DNA from: Dromaius novaehollandiae
Lineage: Eukaryota > Chordata > Aves > Casuariiformes > Dromaiidae
Assembly: GCF_036370855.1 (NCBI RefSeq)
Contig: NC_088102.1
Coordinates: forward strand, 39,159,835 to 39,223,834
DNA length: 64,000 bases
Reading direction: 5' to 3'
Below the pieces are notes generated by a model, which was given only the letters and a program-made list of their open reading frames with translations, was not told the origin of the DNA and did not search any database. The position numbers and the translations under genes were made by a program. Shown piece by piece: positions 25,545 through 34,486 of the stretch. Within the stretch, counting starts at the first letter, position 1; each line of letters begins with the position of its first letter.

Positions 25545-25647
25545 TATTTGCTTGCTTGCTGGGCCTGCCTGCGGAGGAGGACGTAGATCTTCTCCTTTAT
25601 CCAGTCTTTATTGTATGGTTGGTATGTCTGAGTGTCAGCACGGTAAC
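25545..25647 (-). CDS. ERH: ERH coding exon 4 with stop
   Basis: Encodes the end of Val71 through Lys104 and TAA, reading [19 protein letters not shown] and then [14 protein letters not shown]. The acceptor is CTCTAG. The penultimate residue is Ser (AGC) where I recall Gly in mammals. Confidence 0.97.
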
Positions 25648-28600
25648 TAGAGAAAAGAAAGGAGTTAATGTTATATCAGTCTGTCCTGTAGTACATTTTA
25701 CGAGAGCTTCACAAACAACTAAGCCTCCTCAAGTATATAAGGCAGAAAGTTGTGTACAGAATACAAGCTATATCAGGAATAAATGGGAATTGCTACTTAT
25801 CAAAGAGACTTATCCTGTTCCATAAACATCTGTCACCCAGTAGATCAGTAAAAACCTGAAACAGAACTCAATGCTCCAAGGACTATTGAGCAACTGCAAA
25901 ACAGTGTGTTCACATTTAAATTAATGAATATAATTACTTACGGAGAAAGCAAACAGAGCACCTTAATATTCTAGAGCTCAGAATTAAGAATGGTGCCATT
26001 AGGAAACATCACCTAATTTGTCTTAATGAGACAAACACTCAGTTTAACTAACTCAAGCAAGCATTCAGTGTTTGAAGAGTTACACATATGTTTTGAATCT
26101 CTATAAGACCCCACAGACTAATTCTCTTTGCTAATCAGGGATAGGTGATCAAAGTAGTCCACAGTAAGATTTTATGTCACACCCAGAGAACTCGGCTATT
26201 CAAGATACTGTTGAATTGAAGTAGATTTAGATGGAAAAATGAAAGCCAAGTGCATCGAGTTATCTGTTAAACTTCATTCCCTTCCTTTCCCCCTTTGGTC
26301 CCTAAAGCTGGATGAACTTTTTGATGAAGGTGGTACTTTCGGTGAGTGCTCCAAGAACTACTGAAGTCCTGTCCAGGCTCTAAGTCTTGAAACAAATTTT
26401 TCTAATCAGATAAAGAGAGTGGTCATTGGTAAGAAGCTAAGTAAACCCAAAGTTGTTTAACTCAATCCAGAAAAATTCACTGTTATTACCTAAAGAAAAA
26501 ATAAATAAATAAACCATTAAACACAGTGCACTACTAAGGTAGCAAAAATAAGTGTTTAAGTATTGATAATAGTGAAACCCTTTCTGTGGCCTTCAACCAA
26601 TATACTAGATTTTAAATAACAAGGCCTCCATTCTGGTTGAAGGCCACAGAAAGGGTTTCACTATTACCATTCAGTAGTTTCACTGCAGTATAAGAAACAT
26701 CATTTTTCCAGAATAGTTAATGATTTTTCAATCCAGTTATAATGCTACAGTGCAAGACCAGATAGCAAGCATTTTAGGGATCTTCATGACCCTAGTATAC
26801 TAGTGCTATGTATGCCATCTGGTGGAAAACTGTAAGCTGAAGTAGAATTTGGCACAACACTAAGTTTATAAGCCTAATTATGAAAGCCACAAGACTGTAG
26901 TAAAAAAACCAGCTGCTACTTCCTAAAGCAAGTAGCTAGCTTCAGTCTGTTAGATAAGAAACTAAAACAAGGCATGTCTTCTTAACTGTATGAGGCCAGC
27001 ACTATGACATCTGAAGATCAAACATGGCAGAATGTCCAGCAACAAGGTAAGCCTGCAGAAACTGTAATAAGGTTTTATTTACTCTGTTGACAACTTTGGT
27101 TAATGGACTTTGTAGCAAGTCACTACTAGTGACACAGTCAAATTCTATATGTAAATCAGCATTTACATATAGGCAAAGGGGGTTCACTGTGCAGCTGTAC
27201 AAATACTTGCACTGGGATTTTAGACACAGCAATGCAGTAGCAAGAATATCCATACTGGCTTAAAAAGAGATCCTGGAATTTATGAGCTCAGCTCAGTTTC
27301 TTCTGTTGTTTGAGTATCAGACTTGCATCCTTATTCATACAGAATTTCTGTGAAGTTTCATACCACTGTCATCTTAAACCATGTTTATGGTATGGAAATT
27401 AGCCATGATCTGGACAAAGTGATTTAGTTACAATGTTAGTTATAGACTAAGTACTGGAATTTAGTATTTGATTTTGCAGTGCAGTCAGAATGGAAAGCAC
27501 ACAAGACCATCTTTTCCCACAGTTTTATCACACAGATGAGAACCAGAGATATAATACTGGATTCACAAGAGCATCCAAATAATCAGCTTGGGCTCTCTGA
27601 AAGATTGGTATGTTCCTCAATCACTTAATTAGGATTTACAAAATGTTCCATCTTGGTGTGTCTTGATAAAAATAAACAGTTGGCTGTGATGTGCTCCTAC
27701 AGATTTCTACCACATTACTAGTACAGTCCTCAGCTGCATAAAATTTGTCTGTCTTTTTGCCTCCTTAGAAATTGGACTAATCTCACAAAGGCAGATCTAA
27801 AGCTGATTTAAAGAGATTCTAGCCAGTCTTAATAAAATACGTAGCTGCACTGAACTGTTGGACTTCAATATTTGAAATGTTAGGAGCCTCAGTGTGACTA
27901 AAATCCAAGTGGAACTGTTAGTTTCTAAGCTTTCTTAACAGACACATTATTCTGATGTGGCTCATATTGGTGAATAATATAGTATGCCGGACGCAGTACT
28001 GCCTAATACAGTTATTGAAAAAACAGAATTTTACCAGATTCCACATGACTCATTTATGAGTTTATATGGAAGACTTCTGATGGACAAGAGTAGGGAGAGT
28101 AGTGATCTTTTCTATTCTGAAGTTTAAAAAGTTTGAGGCACCTCATGTAGGGATTCTGTACGAGCCTGAAGTAAAAAATAGCTAGAAAATAGTAAGGCGA
28201 AATTATATTTACTACATATTATGCACAGTAACTCTTAGAAGTAACAACTGTTTCCTCCAAAGGAGGAAAAAAACCCCCATCTCTCCATCCAAAAAGAGAG
28301 AATTTGTCTTTCTCCTCCCACAGCTTTCACACAACTGAACTTACACCAGACAGCTGAGGTCTGCCAAGTCATCAATAAAGTCAAACAGCTGGCTGATATC
28401 GTATGTAATGGATGGACTGTTGGGATTCATTCTCTTCAGATGCTCTTCATACATTTTACAGACTCCTACAGAAAAAGAGAAGATTGATAATGCAATATTG
28501 AAACTTTATTTGCTGCAAATTCCTTCAGATATTGAACCATAGGTGAAAGTTTAGAGATGACTACCATTAAAATACAGATATGAATTACTTATCCACATTT

Positions 28601-31600
28601 TGCAGAGTTGAAATATTTTTGTCCTAGTTATCTGTACTGAAACAAAACACTACAAAACCAGGTAAGATGCATATGAAGAAGCATTATCATGCTCTAGTAG
28701 AAAAAGTTTTAGTTTTATCACTTCAAAGGCATAACTTTCCAAGCAGTAGGCAGTAATGGAAATCTAAAATTCTTCCTAATCTTTTTAAGATAGAAGATGC
28801 AACATATATTCCTACTGTACAAGCATCTGAGAAAAAATAATTAGCATCAAAGAAAGCTACTACTCAGCTCTCATGAGAGGTCATTCTTTATTAAAGGGCC
28901 AAACAGGGCAACTGATTACCCAAAAGCTAACACTGCCAGCACAAGCCTGTATATGAATTCAGATCAGTTTTGTTTAATGCTCATTTGGATACACTTGAGA
29001 AGAACACAATATTAATGTGAGCACTGAGGTTTTATGCGGTCTTTACTCCAACTTTGTTTGTCTTGCAAAACTTCTTGGAATTAGAATTGTTAATGTTCAG
29101 TGAACTTCCACATCTAAATCATACAGTTGTATCATTTCTATCATCTTTATCTATCTACCATTACCTGTGTCTTAAAGTCACATAGAATTTTTCTCTGGCT
29201 CACATGCCACCAGTTTGTAAAATAAGTGTCAATTATGTACATACTTTTATATGCTATTTCCAATAGCAATCCTTCCTTTACGTGACTAGCAAAAAAATTA
29301 ATGACAAAGTTAGAATCTGATCCTGCAATGAAATGCATTCAAACAGATCTACTGCAGGGCCACCAGGGGGGTGGTATCACCTAATCTCATGAAGTGATGT
29401 GGTTCAATCTATTTAAGTCAAAATGAGATTTTTAATATAGAAAGCAAGTTTGAGAAACTAAGGATAACTATTTTTAGCTTGCAAAAACACTAGTAAACTG
29501 AAAGAATGAGACATTTTTGCAATTCTTGTGACTCCTCTTGGGAACAGCAACTGGTTTACTTACCAAGCAAGCTTTGGGAATATGTCAAAAATGAGGTTTT
29601 AACAACAATTATCCATTATGATGACTACAGAAGCAACAATACGCACCTTCCATGCACTCATTCACTGATTCATAATCAGCATATGTTCTGCCTTCTGGCC
29701 TCTTGGTGGGCTGAACAAGTAGAATTGTGTGAGACTAGAGAGAGAGAGAAAGCACTGAATTGCTTCCAAAATTATAAATATTTGAATGAAGTATGAAAAG
29801 GTTAAGCTACAGATTTTTTTGGCCACTAGATCATTAGACAAACTGGGATGCACTAAATATATCCGACCCCAGGGTTACTTCATGACACCTACCACACACA
29901 ACTTTGGCACATAAGGATAAATATGAGGACCATTGCAAAGTCTTCTTAAAACTTACACAGCTATCACTTAACTCTAAAAAAAAGCATTGTATTATAACAC
30001 CAGTCTAGCAATCAAGGAGACAGACAGTTCTTTTCCAAATGGCACTTACTTTTCATACATGCTGTGTTACCGATTTTTGTTTCCACTCAGTTCTATCAGT
30101 CCTTAGTGTGTTTTTTAAAATGCATAAAATCGCTAGTAAAGCACCTATTGTGTTGAGGAAACACCATGGAAATAGTATTTTCTACTTAAACAGAAAAGTA
30201 AAGCAATAAAAGTCAATGTATAATAGCTATCCAATTAGCACATTCACTTATTTCATTTTAAATGCAAGCTGTTAGTATGATTTAAATACCCCAAGTACAG
30301 ATCAAAGGGAGAGTCCCACTTAACCATCAGTCTCACCTCAAAGATCTTAATGCAGCAAGTTGAGTTATTCATTCAATTTCAAGGGAATGTAAATTATACA
30401 AGAAATCTGCATTTAGTGTTCAAGACTATTTCTTGAAAACAGATGCACTGATTCTTAATACTTCAGTGAGTCTACTGAACAGTAATTATGACACAGACGA
30501 CAGTTCCAAGCATCAGAGCCTGCAAATTTGTTCTTCTGCAGGAAAGACTTAGGATGTTGTATACTGTGTGGCTTACGTTACTTCTATACTATTTTTCTTA
30601 GGGTACAGAAAGTAATTTGAACAAACAACAGGTAAGATTTTTTTTGAGGTATACACATCCATGACGTAATGGAGAGGTTACAGATCATGGAAAGTTTGCA
30701 AGCACATTAGAAAACACCATTTCCATCAGTGTTAACTGAGTCCCACTTTTTAACTGATAATAATTGAGGTGAGCACACAGCATGTAATATTCATGCAGGC
30801 AACTGCAGAGTAAGCCACACTGGAAATACAAATACCAAAACATATTACTGGGTTTAAATTAACTAACTGCTGAGAGAAAACTCCTGACCCATGGTTTGCA
30901 CAGATCAGTTAAGATACCAGTTCTGTACTCAAACACAGAAAAATAGCAAATAAGTTATTAGGATTTACAAAGAACACACAGGAAAGCGGTAAAGATTTCT
31001 ATACCATGATTGATAGTACTCCCATGCCTGGAATTAGTTTTCAGTTCTTGAAATGCTGTCTCAAATATCATGGCAGAAAGAGACTGAGAAAAGCCCAGAA
31101 AAAAGTGACACAAAGAAACAAAGGAGATCAAGACTCTTCCCCAATCAGGAACAGAACAAAAGGGGAATTTAGAGCTACGCACAAAAAATGATTAGAGACT
31201 AGACCACCTAAGTCCACTTCCATGTAGGCCACGGGACACTTGATTTGAATGGAATTCCTCAAGGGGGGCTGGTATCTGGCTGCGCCGAAGCACATTGTAC
31301 TTAGCAGGCTTGTTGTACCAGGGAGTCCAAGCAACTCTGCCAAACTTTGATCGAGTACTATTACCAGCAATATCATATTTGTTTGCTGGTTGCTTACGAA
31401 AAGGCTTGGTTTTAAGACTTGCAACTCTAACTTCCTGGGAGCATCTGAGCACTAAGGATTCCCTATTAACAATAACAAATGAGGTGCATCAACCAGTTTA
31501 GGAAGCGTGCTCTAAAAAAGCTGTGCTATTCTAGCATCAGAATGTCTTGCAAACTAAACTTGTGAGATGTTTGATTCAGGTAGAGTTGGAATATTTATCT

Positions 31601-33555
31601 TTTGCGACCAGACTCAAAATTAAACAAAAGGTTGGGTTTATCTGACAAAACCTAAAAGAGCACAGATAAAAGAACTGACTAATAGAATGATATCATAACT
31701 GATTGAATTATGTATTCTGTCTTTTGGTGGGGAATAATTTTATGCCGTCTGGCATATAAATACCCAGGCTATCCCTCCTATTCTTTAAGTGTTAAATCAA
31801 TGTGTATGTTCTGACATTATCCCAATAATGAGATTGCAAAAACAACTACCAGTGAGCCAGACATCTAAGCCACTTTTTTAAAACAGCAAAATAGAAATTA
31901 TTTGGGCCTCTTATTTTAAATCATTCATCACTTAAGAAACTTTTCAATATCCATATCAGATATTCACCTGGGAATTATTATTCATGCTCTAAGAAAAGCA
32001 TATCTTTCAGCCTAAGTGCAAAATAGCAATACATATTGAAGACTAGTTTCTGCAAGCCATGAGCAATAATTCTACTACACCCATTAAGAAACAAACCTAA
32101 ATTATTGCTAGTATTTTTTGATCCTGTTACTGCTAACTTTTGTTTCTTCCTCTACCAGCTAATAATTTCTCAGCTTCCCCTAAAAACTGTGAGGTAAGGA
32201 AGAAAATGATTAAAAAAAAAATCAAGTCATTCATGTTTTTATTGTATACATTATCTTTTAGGATCTGTGATTGCCTTAAGAAGTGAACTAAAATTAATTT
32301 CATTGGAATCAACTGTATTGTAGAGTTAATGCATTACATCTCAAATGTTTAAGAACTTCTCACTATTTTACCTTAAAGAAAAAAAAAACTTTTAAATGAT
32401 TTTATGAAATTGCTCCCCCTCTCCCTCCACAGAAGTGCCAAAGGAAGACAAACTTAGAAGTTCAAGAGACGTTTCCTCAAACTGTTAGCTGCCCTACTGA
32501 ACACATGCTTAGGGGACAGAGGCCAAAACCAAGTGTGATCAAGAACTGTTATGCTTTCCTATAGGTACAAATCCTGTTGTTTGGAGGGAAAAAAAAAAAT
32601 GGATGATACAGAAAGCCCTGTGCAATAGGACTAGGTTCTCAAGAACAGCCCCAAAATGACACTTATTGTTATGCTGCATACTGCAGGTTTTCTTGTATTT
32701 TCCTTTAAAGTGTAATTGTACTGCCTGCTGTTCAATGAGACAGTAGACTGGCTACCATGCTGGTTTATATGAATTTAAAACTTCTTGAGAGTTCTTTAGA
32801 AAGTGCTTTAAGTACATTACTGAAGACATAACCCTGAAAAAACGCTTAAGGCAGCATTGACAGGCAAACAACAGGGCTAAGAGCTAGTCAACACCTGTCC
32901 AAAGGGGCCTCTAGCAACTGCAGGGGCTATTCAACAATAAAGCAAAAAAAGGGAGAGACGCGAACACCGTGAGAACAAATAAGGACGTGCAGTACAGCAA
33001 ACGCAGGCGGTATGCCACAAGCGCTTGAAGGACTTTCGGGTACTCCTGCCGACCAGAGGCAGCGGTGTGAAGGGCTTCCACCTTCCTGCTCCGGACAGGA
33101 CAGGGCCTGCGGCCGGCGCCCTGGCAGGGACCAGCCGAGCAAGCGCCCCGCGGGCGGGCGCAGACCTTCGCCGCAGCCCCCAAAGCACCTCTTCCGCCCA
33201 GGCGCGGCCTCCCGCCTCACCGCGTGCGGCTCCGCCGCGTGCACGCGCCGAGCTACCTCGGCCAGCATCTCCTCAGCGGCCCGCGCCCCCCCAGCGCGCC
33301 GCGCAGCCCGCCCGAGCCGCCTCCGCGGCCGAGCGGGAGCAGGGCAGCCCGCGGGGCGCCCGCCCGCGCAGAGCGGCACTTCCCGCCGCGCCGGGCCCGC
33401 CCGCCGCCTCCCGCCCTTTGTGCGCGCCGCCCCGGGGCCCGCGCCCGCCCCCCCCCGCGAGCACGTGCTGCCGCCGCCCGGGAAGGCCGGCGCCACTGCC
33501 CCGCGCCGGGGGAGGCCCCACGCGGTGGCGCGGCGCGGCGGGCCCCGCTCACCAT
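25545..33555 (-). CDS. ERH: ERH, enhancer of rudimentary homolog (4 coding exons)
   Basis: ERH is a small, nearly invariant nuclear protein that dimerises and takes part in RNA processing; known partners include the Microprocessor subunit DGCR8 and splicing factors. The coding parts are 33553-33555, 29647-29734, 28345-28465 and 25545-25647, joining in frame to 104 residues, the usual length. It reads [20 protein letters not shown] at the start, with Thr18 and Ser24 (reported CK2 sites) present, then [19 protein letters not shown] in the middle and RRQAQQASK at the end. The only difference from my memory of the human protein is Ser for Gly at residue 103. Introns are about 3.8, 1.2 and 2.7 kb with GT-AG ends. 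The gene is transcribed away from SLC39A9 from a shared CpG island. Confidence 0.97.
26567..26666. other. Perfect 33-bp inverted repeat with 34-base spacer
   Basis: The left arm (26567-26599) begins TAATAGTGAAACCC and ends GGCCTTCAACCA. The right arm (26634-26666) is its exact reverse complement over all 33 bases. The spacer 26600-26633 is AT-rich. It lies in ERH intron 3, so the pre-mRNA can fold into a fully paired 33-bp stem. There are no target-site duplications or transposon ends that I recognise. Confidence 0.93.
27145..27172. other. Perfect 12-bp hairpin in ERH intron 3
   Basis: CTATATGTAAAT and ATTTACATATAG flank the 4-base loop CAGC. It is AT-rich and about 480 bp from the larger inverted repeat. 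Confidence 0.7.
28345..28465 (-). CDS. ERH: ERH coding exon 3
   Basis: Encodes Gly31 (split) to Val71 (split): [20 protein letters not shown] followed by [19 protein letters not shown]. Acceptor CTGTAG, donor GT|GTAAGT. It holds the first helix and the acidic FDFIDDL segment. Confidence 0.97.
29647..29734 (-). CDS. ERH: ERH coding exon 2
   Basis: Encodes residues 2-30 and the first base of the Gly31 codon, from [16 protein letters not shown] to VNECMEG. The acceptor is a CT-rich tract ending CTCTAG and the donor is G|GTGCGT, a slightly off-consensus site. It carries the first strand of the dimer-forming sheet and the CK2 sites known for this family. Confidence 0.96.
31190..31460. other. CpG-richer block with overlapping open frames in ERH intron 1
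   Basis: Against an AT-rich intron this block is richer in G+C and CpG and keeps three long frames open: 86 and 98 codons on the minus strand and 68 on the plus. One minus frame contains [20 protein letters not shown], which looks protein-like, but I cannot assign it to a family. It could be a processed-pseudogene fragment, a mobile-element fragment or an alternative exon. Confidence 0.3.
33553..33555 (-). CDS. ERH: ERH coding exon 1 (start codon only)
   Basis: The initiator ATG is followed at once by the donor GTGAGC (33547-33552), so this exon contributes only Met to the protein. The rest of the exon, upstream to roughly 33650, is GC-rich 5' UTR. The start is fixed because exon 2 opens with Ser2-His3, matching the known N-terminus. 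Confidence 0.93.
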
Positions 33556-33790
33556 AGCGGCCCCCACTCCGCAGCTCCGCCGCCGACCAAGAGGCGCCCG
33601 ACGATCCCCCACAAGCCCCCGCGCTGGCCGGAAACGCCTCGCTAACGGCCGACCATAGACGAGGAGGTGCTAGACTGCCGTGAGAGCGCGCTGCCACACG
33701 GCAGGGCGCGGAGGATGCCGGGAACGCCCGCCTCGCTGGGCGGGGGCGGGGCTTGTGGGAGCAGCTCTGGGAGAGCGGCACCACCCCGCA

Positions 33791-33802
33791 CCGCCATCTT
33801 TG
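33791..33802 (-). promoter_or_regulatory. YY1 site
   Basis: CCGCCATCTTTG is the reverse complement of the classic YY1 core CAAAGATGGCGG, common near starts of housekeeping genes. It lies about 240 bp upstream of the ERH start codon and 590 bp upstream of that of SLC39A9. Confidence 0.65.
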
Positions 33803-34013
33803 GTGGGGGAGCTGGGCGCCTTCCCGCCTCGGCCCGCGCGGGCCGCTGGGAGCCGCGGCCTCGCCTGCCATTTTGAAGTCGGGAAGCGCGCGGGATGGCG
33901 TGGAGGGTGCGCCCCGGAAGGGGAAGTGCTGTGCTGTGTCGTGGAGGTGGCGTGTGGCCTCCGAGGTAGCGGTGGGGGCTGGTGGCTGTGGGGAGCCCGC
34001 AGAGCGGCGCGGC

Positions 34014-34080
34014 CTCCCGTCCCGTCCCGTCCCGGCGCCTCGCCTCTGCCCTGCCCTGCCCCGCCCCGCCCCGCCCCGCC
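34014..34080. repeat. Pentanucleotide repeat in the promoter
   Basis: CCCGT units pass through CCCTG into CCCCG units, giving a C-rich 5-bp tandem repeat within the SLC39A9 promoter or 5' UTR. The length is likely to vary between individuals. Confidence 0.75.
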
Positions 34081-34276
34081 GAGCGCGGGGTGGCCGCGGT
34101 GCCCGGCACTTCCCCCGCCTTCCCCCGGTGCAGCGGGCGGTGCGGGCAGGGTCCGGCCGCCTCAGGTGAGGGCTGGGCCGCCCCCTCCCCCGGCCGCGTC
34201 GGGCAGAGCTGCACACCCGGCCCGGAGGCGGCCGCCGCTGGGGCCGAGCCGGCCGGAGCTGCCGGGCGGGACAGAC

Positions 34277-34321
34277 ATGGCCGCAGGCCTTTCCTGGGAC
34301 CTCGGTGTCTGCACGGGTTAA
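34277..34321 (+). CDS. Upstream ORF in the SLC39A9 leader (14 codons)
   Basis: ATG with G at -3 and G at +4 opens a 14-codon frame, MAAGLSWDLGVCTG, closing at TAA 69 bases before the SLC39A9 start. If transcription starts upstream of 34277, this uORF would be translated first and could lower ZIP9 output. The start site is not known, so this is conditional. Confidence 0.4.
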   Translation: MAAGLSWDLGVCTG

Positions 34322-34390
34322 GGCGTGCGGGGCGAGGTGGAAAAGGCGCTGTTGAATTTCACTTTAAGGGACTGGACAGAAAGCAGCGAA

Positions 34391-34486
34391 ATGGATGATT
34401 TCCGCTCCATCTGCCTGCTCTCTCTGGCTATGCTGGTTGCCTGTTATGTGGCAGGGATTATCCCTCTGGCGGTTAATTTTTCAGAG
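34391..34486 (+). CDS. SLC39A9: SLC39A9 coding exon 1
   Basis: Residues 1-32, [20 protein letters not shown] to NFSE, cover the first membrane span. The donor is GAG|GTAAGA at phase 0. Both -3 and +4 are G, a strong start context. Arg5 replaces the Ile I recall in human, just before the span. Confidence 0.96.

Larger units (their letters stand above)
33000..34390. promoter_or_regulatory. Bidirectional CpG-island promoter, ERH / SLC39A9
   Basis: About 1.3 kb of very GC- and CpG-rich DNA separates the two start codons, which lie 835 bp apart and point away from each other. Visible sites are a GC-box run GGGCGGGGGCGGGGC (33738-33752), a canonical YY1 site CCGCCATCTTTG (33791-33802), a second YY1-like GCCATTTTG (33867-33875) and a CACGTG E-box in AGCACGTGCT (33460-33469). 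No TATA box was seen. This suits two housekeeping genes with dispersed starts. Long frames on both strands here follow from the GC content. Confidence 0.9.

Noticed and set aside
34155-34170. CCTCAG|GTGAGG as the donor of a SLC39A9 5' UTR exon
   Set aside because: The match is good, but no convincing acceptor lies between it and the start codon at 34391, so a contiguous leader is simpler; a skipped first exon cannot be excluded.
32927-34216. 429-codon minus-strand frame and several plus-strand frames in the CpG island
   Set aside because: Very GC-rich sequence has few stops; the peptides are Arg/Ala/Gly/Pro-rich nonsense overlapping the ERH first exon and the shared promoter.
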